DNA of 9,003 nucleotides from an uncultured Bacillota bacterium (GCA_949298295.1 CASFWS010000033.1:1-9003), one strand, 5' to 3'. Numbered from the stretch's first letter, positions 1 through 6,716 are shown. Made by a program: numbers and translations. The notes: a model not told the origin generated them from the sequence alone.

Positions 1-1
1 G

Positions 2-736
2 TACCTCCCTTCGAACTCCATCCATTCGGCCCCGTCGGTCGCCGGCGGCCTTACCAACGTCGCCGAAGCCGTCGCCGACTTCCCCTTCGTCGAGATGGAA
101 TCGCGGACCAACCGCTCGATCAGCTTCTACCAAGACGGGTCCTATTCCCTTCCTTACGGCGGGCAGACCCTTTCGGGCACCTACGACGAGGCCAACGGCG
201 TTTCCTACCTCCTCATCGGGACGAGCCGCGGGCTTGTCTACCCTGACACTACGACGGTCGACTCCTTCCGCGAGGAAGCCATCGCCCTCTACCAAAGCGA
301 TTACGACGCCTGCTACGCCAATTACGCAATCATGCGTTCCCTGGCTCTAGATGAGCTTTCGGGGGTAGGCAAGGACGACTTTGCCGAGTATCGGCTCGAA
401 GTGGCCGACATTACCTCGACCGTCGGCTATCACCTCACGGTGAAAAAGGACGGGGATAACGGGTCCTACCGTTCCCTTGAGCTGAACATCACGATGGACT
501 TCATCGACGGGGAAGACGCCTACGCGATCACCGACTACAGCTACCGCCTGACCGATGTCTCGGTCGACGCGACCGGCACCTCGCGGACGGCTTATTACGT
601 CAACGAATTCAAGTTCGGCTCGGCCAACGACATGGGCAACTTCGCCTGGTCGATGTCCTCTTACACCCTCTCGGTCGTCGATAACGGCCTCGACGGCGTC
701 CTCCCCGACGACGTCATCGAAGAAAGGGGCGCATGA
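2..736 (+). CDS. Hypothetical protein, probably exported, 5'-truncated by the window edge
   Basis: The reading frame is open from the first bases of the window, so the ATG at 95 is most likely internal and the true start lies upstream; 244 residues are visible. The protein is acidic and rich in Tyr, Ser, Thr, Asp and Gly, with alternating polar and hydrophobic stretches as in a beta-rich extracytoplasmic domain. The segment FYQDGSYSLPYGGQTLSGTY resembles the repeated strand pattern of lipocalin-like or META-like lipoprotein domains, but I cannot assign a family. No membrane segment or cysteine-rich motif is seen; a signal peptide or lipobox would be in the missing N-terminus. The stop overlaps the next gene's start (ATGA at 733-736), so the two are probably translationally coupled. 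The coding assignment is secure from the long frame and the typical C/G-ending codons. The export idea is inference. Confidence 0.8.
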   Translation, partial: YLPSNSIHSAPSVAGGLTNVAEAVADFPFVEMESRTNRSISFYQDGSYSLPYGGQTLSGTYDEANGVSYLLIGTSRGLVYPDTTTVDSFREEAIALYQSDYDACYANYAIMRSLALDELSGVGKDDFAEYRLEVADITSTVGYHLTVKKDGDNGSYRSLELNITMDFIDGEDAYAITDYSYRLTDVSVDATGTSRTAYYVNEFKFGSANDMGNFAWSMSSYTLSVVDNGLDGVLPDDVIEERGA

Positions 737-1149
737 AAGCCCCGCGCTTGACGACCGTCAAAAAAGCCCTCCAATCCCTTCGCGCCTCGAAGGCCAAATA
801 CGTTTCGCTTGATGGCCTCGCGCATCTCCTCGGCGTCTATCCCGATGTCCTCGGGGAAGAACTGGCCTATTTCGCTCCCTCGATCCTCCTCGACCCTACT
901 TTCAACGTCCGTTCGATCGAGCCCTACCTTTCCGCCTATATATCGGAGCGGTCCTCGACGCGGAAAGCCAAGGTGGCGAGCCAAAAGGAGGCCGACGCCT
1001 ACGATAGCGTCGCTGCCTTCGTCTACGGGCGGATGACGAGCGCCGGCGGCCTCGTCGATCCCTCGATCCGTCTCGATGACCACGACCTCCGCCTTCTTAT
1101 GAAAATCGTCAAGAAAGAGCGGGAGCGCCTCAAGAAGAAAACACGTTAG
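733..1149 (+). CDS. Small basic protein with Rex-like helix-turn-helix N-terminus
   Basis: This encodes 138 residues of unknown function. The start at 733 is supported by the ATGA overlap with the upstream gene and a purine-rich AAAGGGG about 5 bases before it. Residues 22-50 read KYVSLDGLAHLLGVYPDVLGEELAYFAPS. The spacing VS-x3-LA-x-LLGV-x3-V-x3-L-x-YF closely matches the winged-helix DNA-binding domain of the redox repressor Rex. The Rossmann NAD(H)-binding domain of Rex is absent; the remainder is helical and ends in a highly basic tail of Lys and Arg (about residues 126-138). It could be a small transcription factor, a nucleic-acid-binding accessory protein, or a Rex-like fold reused for another role. 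It shares a transcript with the upstream gene and is separated from nifJ by a terminator. The coding call is strong; the DNA-binding call is inference from the pattern only. Confidence 0.8.
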   Translation: MKAPRLTTVKKALQSLRASKAKYVSLDGLAHLLGVYPDVLGEELAYFAPSILLDPTFNVRSIEPYLSAYISERSSTRKAKVASQKEADAYDSVAAFVYGRMTSAGGLVDPSIRLDDHDLRLLMKIVKKERERLKKKTR

Positions 1150-1173
1150 GCCTCATGGAGGCCTTTTCTTTTT
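1148..1173 (+). terminator. Rho-independent terminator of the two-gene operon
   Basis: A perfect 7-bp stem, AGGCCTC (1148-1154) and GAGGCCT (1158-1164), has a 3-base loop and is followed by TTTTCTTTTT. It begins within the stop codon of the small gene, so it ends the left-hand operon and insulates nifJ from it. Confidence 0.9.
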
Positions 1174-1212
1174 CGGCCTCTTGGTTAGTTAAAGGCAACC
1201 CAATTTGTCCCT

Positions 1213-1229
1213 TAGCCCCTATGGGGCTA
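1213..1229. promoter_or_regulatory. Palindrome upstream of the nifJ promoter, candidate operator
   Basis: TAGCCCC-TAT-GGGGCTA is a perfect 7-bp inverted repeat with a 3-base centre. It has no T-run on either strand, so it is not a terminator. It sits 17 bases before the predicted -35 box of nifJ, which is where an activator commonly binds. Protein binding is inference; the symmetry is seen directly. It does not match the known Rex operator consensus (TTGTGA...TCACAA). Confidence 0.4.
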
Positions 1230-1246
1230 GAAAAGCGTTTATCTCA

Positions 1247-1275
1247 TTGCCTCGCCCTTTTTCGGGCCCTATACT
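1247..1275 (+). promoter_or_regulatory. nifJ promoter (-35 TTGCCT, -10 TATACT)
   Basis: TTGCCT at 1247-1252 and TATACT at 1270-1275 are separated by exactly 17 bases; the boxes match the sigma-70/SigA consensus at 4 and 5 of 6 positions. Transcription would begin near 1282, giving a leader of about 25 bases. This rules out the upstream in-frame TTG at 1205 as the nifJ start. Confidence 0.7.
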
Positions 1276-1306
1276 AACCCCGGACAGGAGTTTTCAGAAC
1301 CAAGAA

Positions 1307-4300
1307 ATGAGCGAAATCAAGAAAACCATGAAGTCCGTCGACGGGAACACCGCGGCGGCGATGGAAAGCTACCTCTTCACCGAGGTGGCCGCCATCTATC
1401 CGATCACTCCGAGCTCGCCGATGGCCGAGCTCGTCGACGTGATGGCCTCGAAAGGGGACGAGAATTTCTTCGGCGCCCCGGTCAAGGTCGTCGAGATGCA
1501 ATCCGAGGCCGGCGCCTCGGGCGCCGTCCACGGCGCTCTTCAGGGCGGAGCCCTTGCGGCGACCTACACGGCGAGCCAAGGCCTCCTCCTCATGATCCCG
1601 AACATCTACAAGTGGGTGGGCGAGCTCCTCCCGGCCGTCCTCCACGTCTCGGCCCGGAGCCTTGCGACCCGTGCCCTTTCGATTTTCGGCGACCAGGCCG
1701 ACATCTACGCCTGCCGCCAGACCGGCGTCACGATGATTTGCTCCAATAGCGTCCAGGAAATCGCCGATTTGGCCCCGGTCGCCCACCTCGTGGCCATCGA
1801 GAGCTCGACCCCGGTCATGCATTTCTTCGACGGCTTCCGGACCTCCCACGAAGTCCAGAACGTCGAGTTCATCGACCCGGCGGAGTGGAAGAAGCTCCTC
1901 CCGATGGACAAGGTCGAGGCTTTCCGCTCCCGGGCCCTCAATCCTCACACCCACGCGGTGACCCGCGGCGGCGCCGAGAACGACGACATCTACTTCCAGG
2001 CCCGCGAGGCCCAAAACGCCCACTTCGAGGACGTCCTCAAGACGGCCGTCAAGTACTTCAAGGAAGCGAGCCGCCTCACCGGGCGCGAATACGCTCCCTT
2101 CGTCTACTACGGCGCCAAGGACGCCACGAAGGTCATACTCGCCATGGGTTCGGTTTGCGAAACGGCGGGCGAGGTGGTGGACGAGCTCAATAAGCGCGGG
2201 GAGAAGGTCGGCCTCGTCAAGGTTCACCTCTATCGCCCCTTCGCGGCCGAATTGCTGAGCAAGGCCATCCCCGGAAGCGTCAAGAAGATCGCCGTCCTCG
2301 ACCGGACGAAGGAAAACGGCTCGGAAGGCGAGCCGCTCTACCTCGACGTCGTGAGCGCTCTTTCCCGGATGGGACGCCGCTTCGACCTCATTATCGGCGG
2401 GCGCTATGGCCTTTCGAGCAAGGACACCCAGCCCAAGCACGTCAAGAGCGTCTATGACTTCCTTGATTCCGCGAAGCCCTTCCACGGCTTCACCGTCGGC
2501 ATCGTCGACGACTTGACCCATCGCTCGATCCCGGTCGACGAGAGCTTCGTCATCGACCACGACTACACCTCCTGCCTCTTCTACGGCCTTGGTAGCGACG
2601 GCACCGTCTCGGCCAACAAGTCCTCGGTCAAGATCATCGGCGACGCGACCGGCCAATACGCCCAGGCCTATTTCCAATACGATTCCCGGAAGGCCGGCGG
2701 CACGACGAGGAGCCATCTCCGCTTCGGCAAGAGCCCGATCCATAGCGAGTACTACGTCAAGAACGCCGACTTCATCTCCTGTTCCCTCGATACCTACATC
2801 TTCCGCTACGACATGGTGAGCAACCTCAAGGACGGCGGCACCTTCCTCCTCAATACCGACATGGACGACGCGACCCTCGTGAAGTCGATGCCGAACCGGA
2901 TGAAGCACCTCCTTGCCGCTAAGCACGCCCGCTTCTACGTCATCGACGCCAACAAGCTGGCGGCCGAATGCCACATGGGACGCCACACCAACACGACCCT
3001 CCAGGCGGCCTTCTTCAAGCTCTCGCCGAAGATCATGCCCTACGAAGAGGCCGAGAAGTGGATGAAGAAGTTCGCCGAGAAGTCCTATGCCAAGAAGGGC
3101 ATGGACATCGTGAAGAACAACTGGGATGCCATCGACGCCGGCCCCAAGGGCCTCCGCGAGGTCAAGGTCGATCCCGAGTGGATCAAGCTCCCCTTCGCCA
3201 AGGAAGCGCCGGCCGATACCGGGGACACCTATTACGACGAATACGTTTCCGTCATCGACCGCCTCGACGGCGACGAGCTCCCGACGAGCGCCTTCGCCAA
3301 GCATGATCTCCTCGACGGGACGATGGAACCCAACATCACCTTCCGCGGGAAGCGGGCCATCGCCGACCGGGTGCCGCAGTGGAACCCGAGCGCCTGCATC
3401 GAGTGCAATACCTGCGCCTTCGTCTGTCCCCACGCGACGATCCGTCCCTACCTCATCAGCGAAGAGGAACTCCAGGACGCCCCGGAAGTCGTAAAGGACG
3501 GCCTGAAGCCGGTCATCGGCTCCCCGAAGGCCGCCCACCTCAAGTTCCGCATCCAGGTCGCGACGATGAACTGCGTCGGCTGCGGCCTCTGCGTCAACGA
3601 GTGTATGGCCAACAAGGCCCAGTTCAACCTCGCCAAGAAGACCGGCAAGCCGGTCGACGAGAGCAAACTCGCCCTCACGATGGTCGAGGCCAAGAGCCAG
3701 AACGAGCAGCAGGAAGGGGCCGATTACCTCTACAAACACTGCACGGCCAAGACCGAGTACTTCCCCCTCACGACGATGAAGGGGGTCGGCTTCCTCCGCC
3801 CCTACATGGAGGTCTCGGGCGCCTGCGCCGGCTGCGGCGAAGCTCCCTATTACCGCCTCCTCTCCCAGCTTTTCGGGAAGGACATGCTCGTGGCCAACGC
3901 CACCGGCTGCTCCTCGATCTACTGCGGCTCGACTCCGCTTACCCCCTTCGTCCGCGACGAGAAGGGCGAAGGCCCGGCTTGGGCCAACTCCCTCTTCGAG
4001 GACAACGCCGAGTACGGTTTCGGGATGCGGATCGCGAGCGACTACAAGCTCTCGACGATCTGCTCGATCCTCGATAAGGCCAAGGGCGAGGACATCGAAG
4101 AAGAGCTGAAGGCGGCCATCGAAGGCTACGAAGCCCACATCAAGGACCGCGCCTATCTCCGGGAAAACGTCCCGACCCTCGTCGAACTCGTCAAGAAGAG
4201 CAAGAACGAGACGGTCAAGGGCATCCTCGCCTATGAGCGCGACCTCATCGACAAGTCGGTGTGGATCGTCGGCGGCGACGGCTGGAGCTACGACATCGGC

Positions 4301-4900
4301 TACGGCGGCCTCGACCACGTCCTCGCCAACGAAGCCGACGTCAACGTCATGGTCCTCGATACCGAGATCTACTCGAATACCGGCGGCCAGGCCTCCAAGA
4401 GCTCGCAGACCGGTTCCATCAACAAGTTCACGGCCTCGGGCAAGAAGGAAGCCAAGAAGAACCTCGCCCTCATGGCGATGGCTTACGGCCACGTCTATGT
4501 CGCCCAGATTGCCCTCGGGGCCAACCCGATGAAGGCCATCGAGGCCTTCAAGGAAGCCGAGAGCTACGATGGGCCTTCCCTCGTCATCTGCTACTGCCCG
4601 TGCGCCGAGCAGCACATCAAGGGAGGCCTTGTCAACTCCATCGAGGAGGAACGCAAGGCCGTCGAATGCGGCTACTTCACGACCTTCCGCTACGACCCGC
4701 GGCTGGCCAAGGAAGGCAAGAGCCCCCTCCAAATCGACTGCAAGGAGCCCGATTGGACGAAGTTCCGGGACTTCCTCATGCACGAGACGCGGTTCAGCCA
4801 GCTCCCGGTCGTCAATCCGACCCACGCCGAGGAACTCCTCTCCAAGTGCGAGGAGTACGCCAAGAAGCGCTGGGAAGCGATCAAGAAGTTCGGCGCCTAA
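1307..4900 (+). CDS. nifJ: Pyruvate:ferredoxin (flavodoxin) oxidoreductase
   Basis: This cytoplasmic enzyme decarboxylates pyruvate to acetyl-CoA and CO2 while reducing ferredoxin or flavodoxin, the main anaerobic link from glycolysis to reducing power. The product is 1197 residues, the normal size for the single-chain homodimeric form. In order: the pyrimidine-binding domain (GNTAAA at 13-18, YPITPSSPMAE at 31-41 with pyruvate-contacting T34, TPP-activating E67, ARSLATRALS including R117); domain II from about 265; the gamma-type domain from about 425; two 4Fe-4S ferredoxin motifs (C697/C700/C703/C707 and C756/C759/C762/C766); and the TPP-binding domain with GDGW (D991) and NTGGQ (1024-1028). 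The proximal-cluster cysteines appear as C840, C843, C868 and C1099. Every key residue I looked for is present, so it should be active. ATG 1307 is chosen because the promoter lies just upstream; ATG 1328 is the alternative. An AGGAG lies unusually far (16 bases) upstream. It forms a single-gene transcript. Confidence 0.97.
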   Translation: MSEIKKTMKSVDGNTAAAMESYLFTEVAAIYPITPSSPMAELVDVMASKGDENFFGAPVKVVEMQSEAGASGAVHGALQGGALAATYTASQGLLLMIPNIYKWVGELLPAVLHVSARSLATRALSIFGDQADIYACRQTGVTMICSNSVQEIADLAPVAHLVAIESSTPVMHFFDGFRTSHEVQNVEFIDPAEWKKLLPMDKVEAFRSRALNPHTHAVTRGGAENDDIYFQAREAQNAHFEDVLKTAVKYFKEASRLTGREYAPFVYYGAKDATKVILAMGSVCETAGEVVDELNKRGEKVGLVKVHLYRPFAAELLSKAIPGSVKKIAVLDRTKENGSEGEPLYLDVVSALSRMGRRFDLIIGGRYGLSSKDTQPKHVKSVYDFLDSAKPFHGFTVGIVDDLTHRSIPVDESFVIDHDYTSCLFYGLGSDGTVSANKSSVKIIGDATGQYAQAYFQYDSRKAGGTTRSHLRFGKSPIHSEYYVKNADFISCSLDTYIFRYDMVSNLKDGGTFLLNTDMDDATLVKSMPNRMKHLLAAKHARFYVIDANKLAAECHMGRHTNTTLQAAFFKLSPKIMPYEEAEKWMKKFAEKSYAKKGMDIVKNNWDAIDAGPKGLREVKVDPEWIKLPFAKEAPADTGDTYYDEYVSVIDRLDGDELPTSAFAKHDLLDGTMEPNITFRGKRAIADRVPQWNPSACIECNTCAFVCPHATIRPYLISEEELQDAPEVVKDGLKPVIGSPKAAHLKFRIQVATMNCVGCGLCVNECMANKAQFNLAKKTGKPVDESKLALTMVEAKSQNEQQEGADYLYKHCTAKTEYFPLTTMKGVGFLRPYMEVSGACAGCGEAPYYRLLSQLFGKDMLVANATGCSSIYCGSTPLTPFVRDEKGEGPAWANSLFEDNAEYGFGMRIASDYKLSTICSILDKAKGEDIEEELKAAIEGYEAHIKDRAYLRENVPTLVELVKKSKNETVKGILAYERDLIDKSVWIVGGDGWSYDIGYGGLDHVLANEADVNVMVLDTEIYSNTGGQASKSSQTGSINKFTASGKKEAKKNLALMAMAYGHVYVAQIALGANPMKAIEAFKEAESYDGPSLVICYCPCAEQHIKGGLVNSIEEERKAVECGYFTTFRYDPRLAKEGKSPLQIDCKEPDWTKFRDFLMHETRFSQLPVVNPTHAEELLSKCEEYAKKRWEAIKKFGA

Positions 4901-4917
4901 TCTCTCCCGTCATCTTG

Positions 4918-4945
4918 AGCCGCCCCCTCGTGGGGTGGCTTTTTT
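4918..4945 (+). terminator. Rho-independent terminator of nifJ
   Basis: A 9-bp GC-rich stem, AGCCGCCCC (4918-4926) and GGGGTGGCT (4932-4940), has one G-U pair and a 5-base loop, followed directly by a T-run to 4945. It lies 17 bases after the nifJ stop. Confidence 0.93.
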
Positions 4946-4952
4946 GATGTCC

Positions 4953-4972
4953 GTTTGGCTGCTTAGCCAAAC
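4953..4972. repeat. Perfect 8-bp hairpin between two convergent terminators
   Basis: GTTTGGCT (4953-4960) and AGCCAAAC (4965-4972) form a perfect inverted repeat with loop GCTT. Neither strand has a T-run right after it, so it is not a standard terminator. It lies in the short gap between the nifJ terminator and the glycosyltransferase terminator. Its role is unknown; it could stabilise read-through 3' ends or be a small repeat. Confidence 0.55.
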
Positions 4973-5014
4973 AAATCCGAAAAAAGCAGAGGCCTTTTCC
5001 CGTTCCTTTCGGGC

Positions 5015-5038
5015 AAAAGAAAACCCCCGGTCAGGGGG
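5015..5038 (-). terminator. Rho-independent terminator of the glycosyltransferase gene
   Basis: Read on the minus strand, CCCCC (5038-5034), a 5-base loop TGACC and GGGGG (5028-5024) are followed by TTTTCTTTT (5023-5015). The stem is short but all G-C. It begins about 21 bases after the stop of the minus-strand gene. Confidence 0.8.
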
Positions 5039-5059
5039 AGGGAGGAAGGGGAGCGGTCC

Positions 5060-6391
5060 TTAGGATTCCTTTTCTTCTTCGAGGAGAGGAACCACGGTGC
5101 CGGGATTTCGCTTGACCTTTTTCCAGCCGGCCCGGGTCAAGATCCCGATGGAGATGCAGACGGCCCAGACGATCATGAAGGCCGGGGAAAGGAAGATGCC
5201 GGCATAATAGCCCTTGAGTGACTTGATCCCGAGGGTCTTTTTCGAAAAGAGGACGGCAAGCCAGGTCTGGAGGGCATAGCCGACATAATAGGCCCCGAGG
5301 ATAAAGGCGATGAGGAAACCGAGCTCTTCAAGAGCGGCTATCGACTCGAGGGAAGAGATGAAGCTGCCCATGAATTCGGGCCCGAAGGCGTTTACGAGGT
5401 GGATGATGATGTAATAGATGTAGTAGCTTGGGAACCAAACGCAGCAAACGAGGGCGACGGGGATGAAGAAGACCTGCATGAAGAGGTCGATGAAGGAAAA
5501 GCGCCCGGTCTTGAAGAAGTGGCCAAGGAAACCCCAACCTTTCTTCCAGAAGATGGAATTGAGGCCGTGGCCCATCCGGGTGAGGCGGGCATAGTTGTCC
5601 TTGAAGGAGGAAGGCTGGTCCTCGTAGAGGATGGCATCGGCCACGTAATGGATCCGGTAGCCATCCATCATCCGCTTGAAGGTGAACTCGACGTCCTCGC
5701 TCGTCTCGAAGCAATCCCAGCCGCCGATTTTGGAAAGGACTTCCATCGAACAGGCGAGGCCGGCGCTCGTGAGCATCGAATCGAGGTGGGCCCGTTCCCG
5801 AAAGTTGCAGGCAATCCTAGAGTCCCTGATGTAATAGGTGCCCGAGACCTTCGTCCAGGCGTTTTGCTTGAGGTTGCTGCTCGCCTCGAAGCCGCGGGCG
5901 ATCTTGACCCCGGCCTCGAAGGCGTCGTTCATCCGGGAAAGGTAGTCGGGGTGGGGGAGGTTGTCGGCGTCGAAGCGGACCATGATGTCGTAATCTCCGC
6001 GCCTTAGCAGTTCCTCGATGCCGCGGGCCATCGGATAGGCAACCTTGGCGTGGCGGGGATCCTTGTCCTCGAGGACGATGACCTCGGCCCCGGCCTTTTT
6101 TGCTACCTCGGCCGTTTGGTCGGTACAGTTATGGGCAATGACGAAGAGGTCATAGGCTTCCTTTGGGTAATGGAGCTCGTTCATGATGTGGCTGACCGTT
6201 CTCCCGATGACGTCTTCCTCGTTTCGCGCGGCGATGATGATGCCGAACTTGCGGATGGACTTGGCCTTGGGGAAATGCTTGGGCTTCAGCCAGAAGAAGA
6301 GGATATAGATGACTTGGAAGACGAAGCCGATCGAGGCTACGCCGATGAAGAAATAATTGATTCCTTCGAGAACGCGGTAAAGGATTTCCAT
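5060..6391 (-). CDS. Membrane-anchored family 2 glycosyltransferase
   Basis: The product (443 residues) should transfer a sugar from an activated nucleotide donor to a cell-envelope or polysaccharide acceptor at the cytoplasmic face of the membrane. One membrane segment (about 12-34) precedes a GT-A catalytic domain, followed by a C-terminal membrane region with hydrophobic stretches at about 300-336, 358-382 and 396-419. Catalytic motifs are visible: IIIAARNEED (51-60), HNCTDQT (87-93), the metal-binding DAD (D141, D143) in VRFDADN, and SED (231-233) in place of the usual TED/ED base motif. The QxxRW motif of processive synthases appears only as RLTRM (269-273). ATG 6391 is preferred because the predicted membrane segment follows; an in-frame TTG at 6430 would add 13 residues. 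No good Shine-Dalgarno is seen before either. There is no sugar-pathway neighbour, so donor and product are unknown. Confidence 0.9.
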   Translation of the reverse strand: MEILYRVLEGINYFFIGVASIGFVFQVIYILFFWLKPKHFPKAKSIRKFGIIIAARNEEDVIGRTVSHIMNELHYPKEAYDLFVIAHNCTDQTAEVAKKAGAEVIVLEDKDPRHAKVAYPMARGIEELLRRGDYDIMVRFDADNLPHPDYLSRMNDAFEAGVKIARGFEASSNLKQNAWTKVSGTYYIRDSRIACNFRERAHLDSMLTSAGLACSMEVLSKIGGWDCFETSEDVEFTFKRMMDGYRIHYVADAILYEDQPSSFKDNYARLTRMGHGLNSIFWKKGWGFLGHFFKTGRFSFIDLFMQVFFIPVALVCCVWFPSYYIYYIIIHLVNAFGPEFMGSFISSLESIAALEELGFLIAFILGAYYVGYALQTWLAVLFSKKTLGIKSLKGYYAGIFLSPAFMIVWAVCISIGILTRAGWKKVKRNPGTVVPLLEEEKES

Positions 6392-6402
6392 ATCTGAGGA
6401 CA

Positions 6403-6430
6403 ATATTATCAAAGGGCGGAAGCCCTTCAA
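6403..6430 (-). promoter_or_regulatory. Possible glycosyltransferase promoter enclosing a hairpin
   Basis: On the minus strand, TTGAAG (6430-6425) and TAATAT (6408-6403) are spaced by 16 bases and could be -35 and -10 boxes. The spacer contains most of a perfect inverted repeat, AAGGGC-TTCC-GCCCTT (6427-6412), which could be an operator. The predicted start of transcription would leave only about 5 bases before the ATG. Both boxes are imperfect, so this is tentative. Confidence 0.35.
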
Positions 6431-6571
6431 AGCGCGGTTTCGCCCCTTTTGCCAAGCCTATTAGAGGCCTTCGGCGGCCTCTTGGCGGAGGGTTTACTGG
6501 CGATAAGAGAAAAACCCCGGCAAAACCCCTTTCTTTTCTTCTTAATTCGGCTTTTGGGTGGCAAGGCAAGG
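6431..6571. other. Gene-free spacer with a bulged hairpin
   Basis: Apart from the hairpin, nothing here looks like a gene. GAGGCC (6464-6469) pairs with GGCCTC (6476-6481), and the flanking GCCAA (6451-6455) pairs with TTGGC (6482-6486), leaving an 8-base bulge on one side. No T-run follows on either strand. The rest is pyrimidine- and A-rich sequence with two AAAACCCC copies near 6512 and 6521. Short open frames through the neighbouring tRNA are artefacts. Confidence 0.5.
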
Positions 6572-6593
6572 AAAAACCTCCCCGAAGGGAGGC
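6572..6593 (-). terminator. Terminator of tRNA-Pro with a UUCG tetraloop
   Basis: On the minus strand, CCTCCC (6592-6587), TTCG, GGGAGG (6582-6577) and TTTTT (6576-6572) form a compact terminator closed by a cUUCGg loop, a very stable tetraloop. It begins about 10 bases after the 3' end of the tRNA, so the tRNA is transcribed alone. Confidence 0.92.
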
Positions 6594-6602
6594 GATTTCC
6601 GC

Positions 6603-6679
6603 TGGTCGGAACGACGAGATTCGAACTCGCGACCCCTACCACCCCAAGGTAGTGCACTACCAAGCTGTGCTACGTCCCG
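6603..6679 (-). tRNA. tRNA-Pro (anticodon GGG), CCA encoded
   Basis: The minus strand folds as a full 77-base cloverleaf. Acceptor arm CGGGACG pairs with CGTTCCG (one G-U), the D stem is GCAC/GTGC, the anticodon stem is CTACC/GGTAG and its 7-base loop TTGGGGT reads anticodon GGG at loop positions 3-5. The T arm is GCGAG-TTCGAAT-CTCGT (one G-U). The discriminator A and an encoded CCA end the molecule at 6603. It decodes CCC and CCU proline codons, in keeping with the C-ending codons of the neighbours. Confidence 0.97.
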
Positions 6680-6687
6680 GCCCGACT

Positions 6688-6716
6688 ATTATAGCCATTT
6701 GCTTTCCCTATGCTAG
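6688..6716 (-). promoter_or_regulatory. tRNA-Pro promoter
   Basis: On the minus strand a perfect -10 box TATAAT (6693-6688) lies 8 bases before the tRNA 5' end, preceded at 17 bases by a weak -35-like CTAGCA (6716-6711). The position fits a stable-RNA promoter with a very short 5' leader. Confidence 0.7.

Noticed and set aside
1213..1229. A second terminator before nifJ
   Set aside because: The hairpin has no T-run on either strand, and a normal terminator already exists at 1148-1173.
1205..1306. N-terminal extension of nifJ from a TTG at 1205
   Set aside because: The extension spans the palindrome and the predicted promoter, and family members begin close to the GNTAAA block.
1274..4825. 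A 1183-residue open frame antisense to nifJ
   Set aside because: It mirrors nifJ codon by codon and exists only because nifJ lacks TTA, CTA and TCA codons; its Asp-, Val-, Leu- and Gly-rich composition is that of a reverse-complemented biased gene, and nifJ motifs are unequivocal.
5399..6007. A 202-residue plus-strand frame opposite the glycosyltransferase
   Set aside because: It is a composition-driven shadow; the minus-strand frame carries clear GT2 motifs and membrane segments.
6427..6663. Open frames through the tRNA on both strands, including one ending in RFELATPTTPR
   Set aside because: The peptide is the well-known spurious translation of the T arm and anticodon arm of a tRNA gene; the tRNA cloverleaf explains the sequence.
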